This document shows positions 27,569 to 38,462 of a DNA stretch of 64,000 nt, piece by piece; the first letter of the stretch is position 1, and each line of letters begins with the position of its first letter. Position numbers and translations under genes: made by a program. Below the pieces are notes generated by a model. The model was not told the DNA's origin, made no database searches, and saw only the letters and a program-made list of their open reading frames with translations. Origin of the DNA: Firmicutes bacterium OM04-13BH (GTDB taxonomy: Bacteria; Bacillota; Clostridia; Lachnospirales; Lachnospiraceae); the NCBI GenBank assembly GCA_003481745.1, contig QULP01000001.1, forward strand, positions 372,001 through 436,000. The letters are read 5' to 3'.

Positions 27569-28705
27569 TCAGTCTTTTGGTCCTGCTGCCATACGCTCTA
27601 ATTTTTCCTGTTTATATTCTTCGTAATGTCCTTCTTCGATTGCTCCGCGAATTTCTTCCATCATTGTATTATAGAAGTACAGATTGTGAAGCACACAAAG
27701 TCTCATTCCAAGCATTTCTTTTGCTTTTAAAAGATGACGGATATAGGCTCTACTGTAATTTCTGCAGGCCGGACACTGGCATCCTTCTTCAATCGGACGG
27801 CTGTCCAGTTCATATTTTGCATTGAATAAATTCAGTTTCCCAAAGTTGGTATACACGTGTCCGTGTCGTCCGTTTCTGCTTGGATAAACACAGTCAAAGA
27901 AATCCACACCTCTTGAAACTGCCTCTAAAATATTTGCCGGGGTTCCTACTCCCATCAGATAAGTTGGTTTATTCTCCGGAAGATATGGTACTACACTATC
28001 TAAAATTCGGTACATCTCTTCATGGCTTTCTCCTACCGCAAGACCACCAACTGCATAACCGTCCAAATCCATTTTAGAAATTTCTTTTGCGTGTGCGATA
28101 CGGATATCATCATAGATTGCTCCCTGATTGATACCAAACAACAACTGATGCGGATTCACCGTATCTTCTAAAGAATTTAAGCGGTTCATCTCAGCTTTAC
28201 ATCTTGCAAGCCATCTTGTTGTACGTTCTACGGAATTTTGAACATACTCTCTGTCTGCCACACTTGACGGACATTCATCAAATGCCATTGCAATCGTAGA
28301 GCCTAAATTCGACTGAATCTGCATACTCTCTTCCGGTCCCATAAAGATTTTTCTTCCATCAACATGAGAATTAAAATAAACGCCTTCTTCTTTAATTTTT
28401 CTTAATTTTGCCAGCGAAAACACCTGAAATCCACCTGAATCTGTAAGAATCGGACGATCCCAGTTCATAAACTTATGAAGTCCGCCTAATTTTTTAATAA
28501 CCTGATCTCCCGGACGGACATGAAGATGATACGTATTCGACAACTCTACCTGTGTTTTTATTTCATGCAAATCGGTTGTTGAAACTGCACCTTTAATTGC
28601 AGCTACCGTACCTACATTCATAAACACCGGTGTTTCAATGCTTCCATGCACCGTTTCCATGTGAGCACGTTTTGCCATCCCATCTTTTTTTAAAATTTTA
28701 TACAT
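27569..28705 (-). CDS. tgt: tRNA-guanine (queuine) transglycosylase
   Basis: Exchanges guanine-34 of GUN-anticodon tRNAs for preQ1. 378 residues: DSGGFQVFSLAKLRKI (catalytic aspartate region), VGGLAVGESHEEM, the second aspartate in FFDCVYPSRNGRHGHVYT, and the zinc site CQCPACRNYSRAYIRHL with the late histidine. The 142-bp gap to yajC has only a weak hairpin (AAAGACTGA / TCAGTCTTT) that overlaps the tgt stop. Together with queH it shows the cell makes or salvages queuosine. Confidence 0.96.
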   Translation of the reverse strand: MYKILKKDGMAKRAHMETVHGSIETPVFMNVGTVAAIKGAVSTTDLHEIKTQVELSNTYHLHVRPGDQVIKKLGGLHKFMNWDRPILTDSGGFQVFSLAKLRKIKEEGVYFNSHVDGRKIFMGPEESMQIQSNLGSTIAMAFDECPSSVADREYVQNSVERTTRWLARCKAEMNRLNSLEDTVNPHQLLFGINQGAIYDDIRIAHAKEISKMDLDGYAVGGLAVGESHEEMYRILDSVVPYLPENKPTYLMGVGTPANILEAVSRGVDFFDCVYPSRNGRHGHVYTNFGKLNLFNAKYELDSRPIEEGCQCPACRNYSRAYIRHLLKAKEMLGMRLCVLHNLYFYNTMMEEIRGAIEEGHYEEYKQEKLERMAAGPKD

Positions 28706-29017
28706 AAAAACTTCCTCTCTCTAATTGAAAAATTTCCTGTATTTTTGGTCTTGTACTCTATTATTTTCTTCAAACCTGTCTCTAAATACAACAATAGATA
28801 CGGAAATATTCTATCATAAGTCAGACAAATTTCCAATTGTTTTTTTATCTATCTTGTCGTATAATGTACTTTGATTTGTAACCTGTCTGAATTTTTTTGG
28901 ATTTGTTACGATATTTTTTTCTTTTTTTATAATAAATAGGAAATAACTCATTAACGGCGGCTTTTTGCCGTCCCATTTTTTTACATTGGTATTTACTCAA
29001 ATTAAGGAGGTTTCTTT
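28706..29017. other. 312-bp divergent intergenic region
   Basis: Separates tgt (minus) and the activase gene (plus). It contains the plus-strand promoter listed below, a roughly 145-base leader with T-rich tracts, and GGAGG 7 bases before the activase ATG. No RNA gene or ORF is evident. Confidence 0.6.
28837..28865 (+). promoter_or_regulatory. promoter of the activase gene
   Basis: TTGTTT, 17-base spacer, TATAAT, giving a leader of about 145 bases. Confidence 0.55.
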
Positions 29018-32000
29018 ATGCCAACATTACAAGATACCAAACCGTTCGTCTATCCACTTGGAATCGACATCGGTTCTACAACTGTAAAAATTGCCATTTT
29101 GGGTCAGGAAAATGAACTGCTCTTCTCTGATTATGAACGTCATTTTGCAGATATTCAAAATACACTGGCCTCTCTTTTAGATAAAGCCTATCAGAAACTG
29201 GGTGCAATTTCTGTCCATCCGGTTATTACCGGTTCCGGAGGACTTACCCTTGCCAATCACTTAGAAGTTCCATTTGTACAGGAAGTTATCGCAGTTTCTA
29301 CTTCCCTTCAGGAACGTGCTCCGCTTACCGACGTTGCAATCGAACTTGGTGGGGAAGATGCAAAAATTATTTATTTTGAAGGCGGAAATGTAGAACAGCG
29401 TATGAACGGAATCTGTGCCGGTGGTACCGGTTCTTTCATCGACCAGATGGCATCTCTTCTTCAAACGGATGCTCCTGGCTTAAATGAATATGCAAAACAT
29501 TACAAAGCACTTTATCCGATTGCAGCCCGTTGCGGTGTATTTGCCAAGACTGATATTCAGCCGTTAATCAATGAAGGAGCCACAAAAGAAGACCTGTCCG
29601 CTTCCATCTTTCAGGCAGTTGTCAATCAGACCATCAGTGGTCTTGCCTGTGGAAAACCAATCCGTGGACATGTTGCCTTCCTTGGAGGTCCGCTTCACTT
29701 TCTTTCTGAATTAAAAGAAGCCTTTATCCGTACCTTAAAACTTGATGAAGAACATACCATTGTTCCGGAAAATTCTCACTTATTTGCCGCTATCGGTTCT
29801 GCTTTAAACGCCAAGGAAAATGCATCCGATGTTTCTATTACCGAGATGAGAGACCGTCTTTCTGCCAACATTAAAATGGAATTTGAAGTCAATCGTATGG
29901 AACCGCTTTTTGCTTCAAAAGAAGACTATGATGCATTTAACACGCGTCAGAGTCAGTATACCGTAAAAACAGGAGACTTAGCCTCTTATAAAGGAAACTG
30001 CTTCCTTGGAATTGATGCCGGTTCTACTACAACCAAAGCAGCCCTTGTCGGTGAAGACGGTTCTTTACTGTTCTCTTTTTACAGCAATAACAACGGAAAT
30101 CCGCTTGCTACAAGTATCCGTGCCATTCAGCAGATTTATAAAGAACTGCCACAGGGTGCAAAAATTGCTTATTCCTGTTCTACCGGATATGGCGAAGCTT
30201 TAATCAAAGCTGCCTTAATGTTAGATGAAGGTGAAGTGGAAACCGTTTCTCATTACTATGCAGCTGCCTTCTTTGACCCGGAAGTAGACTGTATCTTAGA
30301 CATCGGCGGTCAGGATATGAAATGTATCAAAATCAAGAATCAGACCGTTGACAGTGTACAGCTTAATGAAGCCTGCTCCTCCGGCTGTGGTTCTTTCATC
30401 GAAACTTTTGCAAATTCCTTAAATTACAGTGTACAGGATTTCGCCAAAGCTGCATTATTTGCGAAAAACCCGATTGACCTCGGTACAAGATGTACCGTAT
30501 TTATGAACTCAAAAGTAAAACAGGCTCAAAAAGAAGGTGCAGAAGTTTCCGATATCTCTGCCGGTCTTGCCTATTCCGTTATCAAAAATGCCCTGTACAA
30601 AGTAATCAAAGTTTCCGATGCTTCTGAACTTGGACGCCACATCGTCGTACAGGGTGGTACTTTTTATAATGACGCAGTCCTTAGAAGTTTTGAAAAAATT
30701 GCCAACTGTGAAGCTATCCGTCCGGACATTGCCGGTATCATGGGAGCGTTCGGTGCTGCCTTGATTGCAAGAGAACGTTATAGTGCCGGTACTGAAACGA
30801 CCATGTTATCCATTGATAAAATCAATGAATTAAAATACACAACCACAATGGCAAACTGTAAAGGCTGTACCAATAACTGCCGTCTGACTATCAATAAATT
30901 CTCAGGAGGTCGTCAGTTTATCTCAGGAAACCGTTGTGAACGTGGGATTGGAAAAGAGAAAAATAAAGAAAGAATCCCAAATCTTTATGAATACAAATAC
31001 AAAAAGCTCTTTTCTTATGAACCGCTTACCGAAGATAAGGCAGTCAGAGGAAAAGTCGGAATTCCTCGTGTTTTAAATATGTTTGAAAACTATCCATTCT
31101 GGTATACCTTCTTTACACAATTAAAGTATCAGGTTGTCCTTTCTCCAACCTCTACCAGAAAGATTTACGAGCTTGGAATTGAATCCATCCCAAGTGAATC
31201 GGAATGTTATCCTGCAAAGCTGGCACATGGACATGTTTCCTGGCTGATTAAACAAAACGTCAATTACATCTTCTATCCTTGCGTTCCTTATGAACGTACG
31301 GAATTTGAAGATTCCATTAATCATTATAACTGTCCAATTGTCACTTCTTACGCCGAAAATATTAAAAATAATATTGATGAACTGGACAATCCAAATATTC
31401 GTTTTCATAATCCATTTCTTGCCCTAACCAACGAGGAAACCGTAACGAAACGCCTTATCGAAGAATTTTCGGATATTCCGGCTTCAGAAGTGCAAAATGC
31501 AGCTCACCTTGCATGGGTTGAAATGGCACACTGTCGGGAAGACATCCGCAGAAAAGGGGAAGAAACTTTAGATTATCTGGAAAAAACCGGTCGTCGTGGA
31601 ATTGTACTCGCCGGACGTCCGTACCATATTGACCCTGAAATCCATCATGGTATTCCGGATTTGATTAACACTTACGGAATTGCGGTTTTGACAGAAGATT
31701 CGATTTCTCATTTAGCACCGATTGAACGTCCGCTTCGTGTCAATGACCAGTGGATGTATCACACCCGTCTTTATGCTGCTGCAAACTTTGTAAAAGAAAA
31801 AGACAATCTGGATTTAATTCAGCTGAACTCTTTTGGATGTGGACTCGACGCAGTTACAACCGATGAAGTCAATGAAATTCTTTCAATCAGTGGAAAAACT
31901 TATACCTGCTTAAAAATTGATGAGGTCAATAACTTAGGTGCTGCCAGAATCCGTATTCGTTCCTTAATTGCAGCCCTGCGCATTAAAGAAAAACAAAACG

Positions 32001-33277
32001 CTACCCGCAAAATTGTACCATCCTCCATCAAGAAAGTTCCATTTACTCAGGAAATGAGAAAAGATTATACGATTCTGTGTCCTCAGATGTCACCGATTCA
32101 TTTTTCTATTCTGGAATCTGCTTTTAACTCCTGTGGCTATCATTTAGAGGTACTTCCAAATGATAACAAAGAAGCCGTTGATGTTGGCTTAAAATATGTA
32201 AATAACGATGCCTGCTATCCATCCTTAATGGTAGTCGGTCAGATTATGCAGGCTCTGCTTTCCGGAAAATATGATGTACATAAAGTGGCAATTATCATGT
32301 CACAGACCGGTGGCGGATGTCGTGCTTCCAACTATATTGGATTTATCCGCCGTGCTTTAAAGAAAGCAGATTTAGGATTTATTCCGGTTATCTCTATTAA
32401 CTTAAGCGGACTCGAAGCCAATCCCGGATTTAAGATTACACCAAAACTTGCAACCCGTCTCGCTTACGGTGCAGTATTTGGTGATGTCCTCATGAAATGT
32501 CTTTACCGGATGCGCCCTTATGAATCCGTAAAGGGTTCTGCAAATGCCCTGCACCACAAATGGGAACGCCGTTGTATGGAATTTGTTTCCGGAAAACATG
32601 CAGGTTTCGCACAATTTAACCGTATCTGCCGCCAGATGATACGAGAATTTGACACCCTGCCAATCACAAACGAAAAGAAACCACGTGTTGGCATCGTCGG
32701 AGAAATCCTTGTCAAATTCCTTCCGGCTGCAAACAACTATCTGGCAGAACTGCTTGAAAAAGAAGGTGCAGAGGCCGTATGCCCGGATTTACTGGACTTC
32801 ATGAACTACTGCTTCTATAACCAGAATTTTAAAGCAAAAAAACTTGGATTTAAAAAATCCACTGCAAATGCAGCAAACCTTGGAATCAAAGCTCTTGAAT
32901 TTATCCGCGGTACTGCCAATAAAGAATTTGAAAAGAGCCGTCACTTTACACCATCTGCCAAAATCGAAGATTTGGCAAAAATGGCTGCACCAATTGTTTC
33001 TATGGGAAATCAAACCGGTGAAGGCTGGTTCTTAACCGGAGAAATGATGGAGCTGATTCACTCCGATGCTCCAAATATTGTCTGCATCCAGCCATTTGCC
33101 TGCCTGCCAAACCATATCGTAGGAAAAGGTGTTATTAAAGCCATCCGAAAAGAATATCCAAAGGCAAACATCGTGGCAATCGACTATGACCCAGGTGCAA
33201 GTGAAGTAAACCAATTAAATCGAATTAAATTAATGCTTTCTACTGCATTTAAACGACTTGATGAAACAAACAACTAA
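29018..33277 (+). CDS. giant BadF/HgdC-type acyl-CoA dehydratase activase homologue (DUF2229)
   Basis: 1,419 residues. Two ASKHA (actin-like) ATPase modules in tandem, the first with [15 protein letters not shown] (15-29), the second with [15 protein letters not shown] (about 331), each with a cluster/activase motif ([16 protein letters not shown] and [16 protein letters not shown]). A cysteine motif, [11 protein letters not shown], follows, then a DUF2229/HgdB-like C-terminal half. In HgdC such modules fire single electrons into 2-hydroxyacyl-CoA dehydratases. This fused form is widespread in Firmicutes but its substrate is unknown. It is monocistronic; no dehydratase subunits are nearby. 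Confidence 0.85.
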   Translation: MPTLQDTKPFVYPLGIDIGSTTVKIAILGQENELLFSDYERHFADIQNTLASLLDKAYQKLGAISVHPVITGSGGLTLANHLEVPFVQEVIAVSTSLQERAPLTDVAIELGGEDAKIIYFEGGNVEQRMNGICAGGTGSFIDQMASLLQTDAPGLNEYAKHYKALYPIAARCGVFAKTDIQPLINEGATKEDLSASIFQAVVNQTISGLACGKPIRGHVAFLGGPLHFLSELKEAFIRTLKLDEEHTIVPENSHLFAAIGSALNAKENASDVSITEMRDRLSANIKMEFEVNRMEPLFASKEDYDAFNTRQSQYTVKTGDLASYKGNCFLGIDAGSTTTKAALVGEDGSLLFSFYSNNNGNPLATSIRAIQQIYKELPQGAKIAYSCSTGYGEALIKAALMLDEGEVETVSHYYAAAFFDPEVDCILDIGGQDMKCIKIKNQTVDSVQLNEACSSGCGSFIETFANSLNYSVQDFAKAALFAKNPIDLGTRCTVFMNSKVKQAQKEGAEVSDISAGLAYSVIKNALYKVIKVSDASELGRHIVVQGGTFYNDAVLRSFEKIANCEAIRPDIAGIMGAFGAALIARERYSAGTETTMLSIDKINELKYTTTMANCKGCTNNCRLTINKFSGGRQFISGNRCERGIGKEKNKERIPNLYEYKYKKLFSYEPLTEDKAVRGKVGIPRVLNMFENYPFWYTFFTQLKYQVVLSPTSTRKIYELGIESIPSESECYPAKLAHGHVSWLIKQNVNYIFYPCVPYERTEFEDSINHYNCPIVTSYAENIKNNIDELDNPNIRFHNPFLALTNEETVTKRLIEEFSDIPASEVQNAAHLAWVEMAHCREDIRRKGEETLDYLEKTGRRGIVLAGRPYHIDPEIHHGIPDLINTYGIAVLTEDSISHLAPIERPLRVNDQWMYHTRLYAAANFVKEKDNLDLIQLNSFGCGLDAVTTDEVNEILSISGKTYTCLKIDEVNNLGAARIRIRSLIAALRIKEKQNATRKIVPSSIKKVPFTQEMRKDYTILCPQMSPIHFSILESAFNSCGYHLEVLPNDNKEAVDVGLKYVNNDACYPSLMVVGQIMQALLSGKYDVHKVAIIMSQTGGGCRASNYIGFIRRALKKADLGFIPVISINLSGLEANPGFKITPKLATRLAYGAVFGDVLMKCLYRMRPYESVKGSANALHHKWERRCMEFVSGKHAGFAQFNRICRQMIREFDTLPITNEKKPRVGIVGEILVKFLPAANNYLAELLEKEGAEAVCPDLLDFMNYCFYNQNFKAKKLGFKKSTANAANLGIKALEFIRGTANKEFEKSRHFTPSAKIEDLAKMAAPIVSMGNQTGEGWFLTGEMMELIHSDAPNIVCIQPFACLPNHIVGKGVIKAIRKEYPKANIVAIDYDPGASEVNQLNRIKLMLSTAFKRLDETNN

Positions 33278-33291
33278 TTCTTAGCTGAACT

Positions 33292-33338
33292 AAAAAAGAC
33301 CATCTCATCCAAAATTGAATGGATGAAATGGTCTTTTT
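33292..33338. terminator. bidirectional terminator
   Basis: AAAAAAGACCATCTCATCCA pairs with TGGATGAAATGGTCTTTTT (one mismatch) around AAATTGAA; A-run on one side, T-run on the other. It serves the convergent activase and flippase genes. Confidence 0.9.
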
Positions 33339-33341
33339 GGT

Positions 33342-34970
33342 TTATTTTAAAATCTTTAATTTCTGTGCAACCTGTGCCAGTCTTGTTCCTCCCGGAAGTG
33401 CTGCCAAATCTTCTTTTTTCGGTTTTGCAACCACTAAATATCCCACAAAATAAACAACAATTGCAAGTACAATCGATGGAATCAGGGAAATAAAATTCGA
33501 ACCGATCACTGCATACACCAGTTTATATACAGCAACTGCAACAATCCCCATTGGAATCGATGCTAAGATTGGAACAAAATAGGCAGATCTCCACGGATTT
33601 TTATATCCTAAGTATTTCTTTAATGCACGATCATTTAAGACACACATAACCAGTGCATATACCACCATCGCAAGTACGACTGCATAGATTCCCATATTGG
33701 TAAATACTAACACCAGAGCAAGGAAAACAATATCGACTCCCAGCGAAATTGCTGCATTAATCATAGGAATATTGGCTTTTCCGATTGCCTGAAGCACACC
33801 ATTTGAAATATTTGAAGTACTGTTTAAGATAACCGTAATAACGCCAATCACCATCAGCTGTCCTGCAACTCCCTCTGTGGATGGGAAAATCAGGCGTGTA
33901 ACCGGCTGTGCAAGCACGGCAAGTCCCACAGACGCCGGAATCGAAATCAGCATCGCAATCCATGTTGCCTGGTCAATCTTTCTTTTTGTTTCTTCTAAAT
34001 CACCAATCGCATACTGTGCAGATACTTCAGGCATCATGGAAGTCGGTGCGGTACTTGCAAGAGTCAGCGGAATATTAATCAATGTCATAAAGAAGCCATA
34101 CTCTGCATAATTCTGTTTTACCAGACTGTTTGAAACACCTTTCCAGCCAAGAATCGAAGTATACATCACTCCATTAATATAACCGTTTACGTTATAAATA
34201 AATGCGCTTAAGATAATCGGAGCTGCAATCAGCAAAATTATTTTCATAATGGAGCGATAGCTTTCATTTACCGATACTCTGTCATTTTTTATTTTCTTTG
34301 CAATCGTCTTATGATTCACTCTATAGACAAAAAGCATAAATAAAAAGGCAGTGCAGACGCCGGCTCCTGTTCCCATTGTAGCACCTGCTGCACTCCATCT
34401 TTGCAGAGTATCTTCTCCTGCATTAGCAAAGTGGTGCACCATAAATCCAGAAGCTAAAAGAGCTACTGTCGCCACTGCAATCTGCTCTAAAATCTGTGAA
34501 ATCGAAGTTGGAAGCATATTTCGATATGCCTGGAAATATCCACGAAACACACCTAAGATACCAGATACAAAAATCGTTGGTGCTAACATCTGAAGTGCCA
34601 GTCTCGCATTTGCCATATTATCCGGTACTAAAATAGACGCACCGAAAATACAAACAAGTGCTGCAATTCCACCTGCTATTACAGCATATAAGAGTGCTCC
34701 TTTAAAAACTCTCTGAGCATCCCTGTAACGTTTAAATGCAATTCTCTCTGACATGATTTTCGATACTGCCTGCGGAATACTAAAGGAAGCAATCATCAAC
34801 AAAATAAAATACGCATTCTGTGCAAACTGAAAACAGGCAAAACTTTCTCGTCCAATTAACGTAGTCAGCGGACTCTTATAAAGCATACCTATAATTTTGG
34901 AAATCAAAGCAGCAACCATCAGAAACGTTGCATTTTTTACCAGGGTATTATTATTTTCTTTTTTACTCAT
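33342..34970 (-). CDS. polysaccharide/lipid flippase (SpoVB/MurJ-like, MOP superfamily)
   Basis: 542 residues with about 14 hydrophobic segments spread over the whole length and the Wzx/MOP N-terminal pattern KNATFLMVAALISKIIGMLYKSPLT. The Gly/Pro-rich helix ends (LMVIGVITVILNSTSNISNGVLQAIGK) match the SpoVB/YtgP/YkvU group. It moves lipid-linked cell-wall or polysaccharide precursors across the membrane; whether lipid II or another sugar is not decidable. It lies 25 bases after ung. Confidence 0.88.
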   Translation of the reverse strand: MSKKENNNTLVKNATFLMVAALISKIIGMLYKSPLTTLIGRESFACFQFAQNAYFILLMIASFSIPQAVSKIMSERIAFKRYRDAQRVFKGALLYAVIAGGIAALVCIFGASILVPDNMANARLALQMLAPTIFVSGILGVFRGYFQAYRNMLPTSISQILEQIAVATVALLASGFMVHHFANAGEDTLQRWSAAGATMGTGAGVCTAFLFMLFVYRVNHKTIAKKIKNDRVSVNESYRSIMKIILLIAAPIILSAFIYNVNGYINGVMYTSILGWKGVSNSLVKQNYAEYGFFMTLINIPLTLASTAPTSMMPEVSAQYAIGDLEETKRKIDQATWIAMLISIPASVGLAVLAQPVTRLIFPSTEGVAGQLMVIGVITVILNSTSNISNGVLQAIGKANIPMINAAISLGVDIVFLALVLVFTNMGIYAVVLAMVVYALVMCVLNDRALKKYLGYKNPWRSAYFVPILASIPMGIVAVAVYKLVYAVIGSNFISLIPSIVLAIVVYFVGYLVVAKPKKEDLAALPGGTRLAQVAQKLKILK

Positions 34971-34995
34971 CTTTCTTGTGTCCTCTATCTGTTTT

Positions 34996-35670
34996 CTATC
35001 TATTTTCTATCTGCCAGTCAATCGGTTCAATTCCATGCTGAATTAAAAATTCATTTGTCTGACTGAAATGATGACATCCAAAAAATCCTCTGTATGCAGA
35101 TAATGGACTTGGATGAGGAGCTTCTAAAATCAAGTGTTTTGGATTATTCAACATACTTTTTTTCATCTGCGCCGGACGTCCCCAAAGTAAAAACACCATC
35201 GGGCGGTCTATCCTATTTAAAATACGAATTGCTGCATCCGTAAATTCTTCCCAGCCGATTCCCTTATGAGAATTTGCCTGATGCGCACGAACCGTAAGCA
35301 CGGTATTGAGCATTAACACTCCCTGCTTCGCCCATTTCTCCAGATATCCATTATTCGGAATATAACATCCACAATCATCATGCAGCTCCTGATAGATATT
35401 TACCAATGATGGTGGAACTTCTACCTCCGGTTTTACGGAAAAACATAATCCATGTGCCTGTCCGTCATTATGATATGGATCCTGCCCTAAAATAACAACT
35501 TTTACTCTATCAAGCGGAGTAAAATGAAATGCATTAAAAATATCATCCGGTGCGGGAAAAACCTTATATGTTTTATATTCCTGTCCTATTGTTGTAAATA
35601 ACTTTCGATAGTATTCTTTTCCAAATTCCGGCTTTAAAGCCTCATACCACTGCCCCTGTAATGGCGGCAT
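34996..35670 (-). CDS. ung: uracil-DNA glycosylase
   Basis: Removes uracil from DNA. 224 residues starting MPPLQGQWYEALKPEF; GGAGG is 7 bases upstream of this ATG, and a 62-codon in-frame extension upstream is not conserved. The catalytic water-activating aspartate is in ILGQDPYHNDGQAHGLCFSV, and the minor-groove loop is HPSPLSAYRGFFGCHHFS. Full length for family 1 UDG. Confidence 0.96.
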   Translation of the reverse strand: MPPLQGQWYEALKPEFGKEYYRKLFTTIGQEYKTYKVFPAPDDIFNAFHFTPLDRVKVVILGQDPYHNDGQAHGLCFSVKPEVEVPPSLVNIYQELHDDCGCYIPNNGYLEKWAKQGVLMLNTVLTVRAHQANSHKGIGWEEFTDAAIRILNRIDRPMVFLLWGRPAQMKKSMLNNPKHLILEAPHPSPLSAYRGFFGCHHFSQTNEFLIQHGIEPIDWQIENR

Positions 35671-36113
35671 AGTCATTCCTCCTTTGCATACTTTCTTATA
35701 TTTATTACCAAAGCCAAACATCTTATTGTATCTAAAGTATATTGAAGTACAAATAGCGTTTGCTCTTTTTATTCTGGCATCATTCAGTTTAGCAGAATCA
35801 GTATTAAAAAGCAAGAAGCGGACAGATTGTTGTTCTGCCCGATTCTTAATTCTCATCCAACCACACTTTTACATTGTCTGATTTCCTTTTTTAATTTTCT
35901 CTATTCTGTGACTGCAAGTAAAGCAGACATTTGCGCACTTGAAGCGGATGAATGCTTATCTGCAGTAAAGCGGACATTCGCAATCCGCTTCGCTACTTGC
36001 TCATGAACGCAGTCGCTTCGCGATCTGTCAGTGGGAGCTTTCAACTCTCACTGACAGAAGCATCCCCCCTCACCCGCCGCTTAGTGCCCCGCGCACTTGA
36101 AGCGGGGGAATGC
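35671..36113. other. 443-bp intergenic region dense in repeats
   Basis: Between ung and the histidine kinase. The ung-proximal half is AT-rich with no gene. From 35918 on it is built from iterated copies of the dispersed element and a separate 27-32-bp motif, plus a strong hairpin (CTGTCAGTG 36025-36033 with CACTGACAG 36049-36057). No ORF. Confidence 0.7.
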
Positions 36114-36122
36114 TTATCTGCA
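35918..36122. repeat. dispersed element, copy 2 (composite)
   Basis: Order of parts: a 47-base unit starting GTAAAGC (35918-35964); a full 40-bp element (35965-36004, three differences from copy 1); a 9-bp perfect hairpin; and a second copy of the motif GCGCACTTGAAGCGG...GAATGCTTATCTGC (36091-36122, first copy 35933-35964). The last motif enters the histidine kinase gene and supplies its stop codon. Confidence 0.8.
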
Positions 36123-37598
36123 TTCAAGTTCAAACCAGAATTCTACCCCATTTTCATAATTTTTCACACCAAATTTCTGGTTCATACTTTCCATAATTGC
36201 TTTTACAATAGATAAGCCAATTCCACTGCCACCATATTCTCTTGTTCTCGCCTTATCAACTTTATAGAACTTAATCCAGATTTTATCAATGTCTTCCTCC
36301 GGAATTGGTTTTCCGGTATTAAATACAGACAGTCGGATATGTCCTTCTCTCCTTTGCATTTTAATCTCAATTTTCCGCTCTCCATCGATATGATTAATTG
36401 CATTGGAGACATAATTTGTCACAACTTCTTCGATTTTAAATTCATCTCCCCATACATAAACCGAAGTATCCTGAACAAACAAAATCTGTGCATCTTTCTG
36501 GTCTGCAAGAAGCTGTGCGGAATTTACCACACCACGTACTAATTCGGTCAAATCAAAACATTCCATTGAAATCTGGTCGTTTCCAAACTCTAATTGATTT
36601 AAAGTAAGAAGTTTCTTTACCATATTGTTCATTTTTGCAGCTTCATCAATAATGACTTCACAATAAAAATCCCTGCTTTCTGCTTCATCATTGATACATT
36701 CTTTTAAGCCTTCTGCATATCCCTGAATTAAAGCAATCGGCGTCTTTAACTCATGCGATACATTTGAAAGAAATTCTTTTCTCATATCATCAATCCGCTC
36801 TTTTTTTTCAATGTCTTTTTGCAGTTCATTATTTGCAGTTTTCAGTTCTGAAATCGTCTGTTCCAGTTCTTTTGACATTTTATTAAAATTCTGTCCCAAA
36901 ACACCGATTTCGTCTTCTCCACCACTTTCATATTTTGCATTGAAATCAAGATTACTCATCCGAATGGAAATATCTGTCAGCTCTTCAAGCGGTTTTGTCA
37001 GACGTTGGCTTAAAAACCAGATAGCAAGAATACTAATTGCCACAACAATCATACCTGTATAAAGATAAAACATATTGGAAATCTGGATACTGTCACTAAT
37101 TCCCGCCATCGGCAGGCGAATCAAGAACACATTATTATTGTCAAGCATTCCCCACATATCAAGATAATCCATATCCATGTCACGATTCACTTCCAGCGTG
37201 TAATTATCGGTTTCTTCTAAAGTCGAACTTTTTGCAGGTGCAACTCCCGTAATGTATCCAAATAAACTCGCATATAAACGGTTTGCATTTCTGCTGTCGT
37301 AATCCAGAATTTCCGAATGATTCGTATCTAAGATAACCCATGAGATATTTTTTTCAATGCAGATACTTTTTAAGCTCTGCACTTTATCACTGGTCAGACT
37401 GTCATATTGATTTAACTTTTCATAGACATCCTGAATGGCATCCGTCTTTTTTGCTACATAATACCGTTCTAAAAGAAAGCTGTTTGAGAGAGCTATCAGC
37501 ACAAATGCAATTACAACAATCCCTACAAATGTAACAATCAGACGGGCTTTAATTGATTTTTTAATTCCTAAACCTCGAACTTGTATCCCATTCCCCAT
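36114..37598 (-). CDS. sensor histidine kinase
   Basis: 494 residues. TM1 at about 19-41, an extracytoplasmic sensor domain, TM2 at about 172-195, HAMP, a short coiled coil (about 245-275), HisKA with phospho-acceptor in VSHELKTPIALIQGYAEGL, and HATPase with N-box, GSGIGLSIVKAIMES and the FWFELE C-terminus. It overlaps the regulator gene by 31 bases, but AAGGAG lies about 15 bases from the ATG, so the precise start is uncertain. The last codons and stop lie within a dispersed repeat. The signal sensed is unknown. Confidence 0.92.
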   Translation of the reverse strand: MGNGIQVRGLGIKKSIKARLIVTFVGIVVIAFVLIALSNSFLLERYYVAKKTDAIQDVYEKLNQYDSLTSDKVQSLKSICIEKNISWVILDTNHSEILDYDSRNANRLYASLFGYITGVAPAKSSTLEETDNYTLEVNRDMDMDYLDMWGMLDNNNVFLIRLPMAGISDSIQISNMFYLYTGMIVVAISILAIWFLSQRLTKPLEELTDISIRMSNLDFNAKYESGGEDEIGVLGQNFNKMSKELEQTISELKTANNELQKDIEKKERIDDMRKEFLSNVSHELKTPIALIQGYAEGLKECINDEAESRDFYCEVIIDEAAKMNNMVKKLLTLNQLEFGNDQISMECFDLTELVRGVVNSAQLLADQKDAQILFVQDTSVYVWGDEFKIEEVVTNYVSNAINHIDGERKIEIKMQRREGHIRLSVFNTGKPIPEEDIDKIWIKFYKVDKARTREYGGSGIGLSIVKAIMESMNQKFGVKNYENGVEFWFELECR

Positions 37599-38239
37599 AT
37601 TGTTTTAATATACTCTCCTTTCTCTCCCATTTTACTACGCAGTTTTTTTACATGCGTATCGATGGTTCTTGCATCTCCAAAATAATCATAATTCCATACC
37701 GAATTTAAAATTTTTTCTCTGGAAAGTGCAATTCCCTGATTTTCCAAAAAATAAGTCAAAAGTTCAAACTCTTTATAACTCAATTCCATTGGTTTTCCAT
37801 CAATCGTCGCAATATGAGCCGATTTATTGACTTCAATTCCACCTGCTTCCAATACATCGGTCGCTCCGACATTGGTTCTTCTTAAAATTGCCTCCACACG
37901 TGCTACCAGAATCTTCGGGCTAAACGGTTTTGAAATGTATTCGTCTACTCCAAGCTCAAATCCAAGCAGTTCATCCCTTTCATCCCCTCTTGCAGTCAAC
38001 ATGATAATCGGAACTTTAGATTCTTTACGAATCTCTCTGCAGACCCCCCATCCATCCAGCTTTGGCATCATCACATCTAATATCAATAAAGAAATATCTT
38101 TTGTTTTATAAAAAATATCCAGGGCTTCCTCTCCATCTCCAGCCTCTAATACTTCAAAATTCTGTTTTACCAAAAAGTCACGAACCAGCTTTCTCATTCT
38201 GCTTTCATCATCTACTACTAAAATTTTGCCTTTATCCAT
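37568..38239 (-). CDS. OmpR/PhoB-family response regulator
   Basis: 223 residues starting MDKGKILVVDDESRM, with AGAGGAG 5 bases upstream; 44 in-frame upstream codons are not conserved. Receiver domain with acidic pair VVDDE, phospho-acceptor in LLILDVMMPKLDG, and lysine in YISKPFSP. The C-terminal winged-helix DNA-binding domain has LSYKEFELLTYFLENQG and RTIDTHVKKLRSKMG. It controls unknown target genes with the overlapping kinase. Confidence 0.95.
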   Translation of the reverse strand: MDKGKILVVDDESRMRKLVRDFLVKQNFEVLEAGDGEEALDIFYKTKDISLLILDVMMPKLDGWGVCREIRKESKVPIIMLTARGDERDELLGFELGVDEYISKPFSPKILVARVEAILRRTNVGATDVLEAGGIEVNKSAHIATIDGKPMELSYKEFELLTYFLENQGIALSREKILNSVWNYDYFGDARTIDTHVKKLRSKMGEKGEYIKTIWGMGYKFEV

Positions 38240-38392
38240 AATTACTCCTCTTTCCTGCTGTTTTTGTGCAAGCACAAACGCAATTATACTTTTAACACTT
38301 ACTTCATTATAACAGCTATCTATGATATTTTTGTGAATTTTTTCTTTCTTGTTTAAAAACTTAGGAACCATTTTGTTCTATAGACTGAGAAA

Positions 38393-38440
38393 CAAAAAAG
38401 GAATGAAAAAGCATCTTTGACACTTCTTCATTCCTTTTTA
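38393..38440 (-). terminator. terminator of ssrA
   Basis: Minus strand AAGGAATGAA pairs with TTCATTCCTT, then TTTTTG; about 25 bases after the mature tmRNA 3' end. Confidence 0.85.
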
Positions 38441-38462
38441 AATTCGACTTCTTCTAGTCAGA

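Noticed and set aside
35671..35856. A 62-residue N-terminal extension of ung.
   Set aside because: GGAGG is correctly placed only for the ATG at 35670, and the extension lacks family similarity.
38240..38371. A 44-residue N-terminal extension of the response regulator.
   Set aside because: The receiver domain begins at MDKGKILVVDDE, which has its own ribosome binding site.
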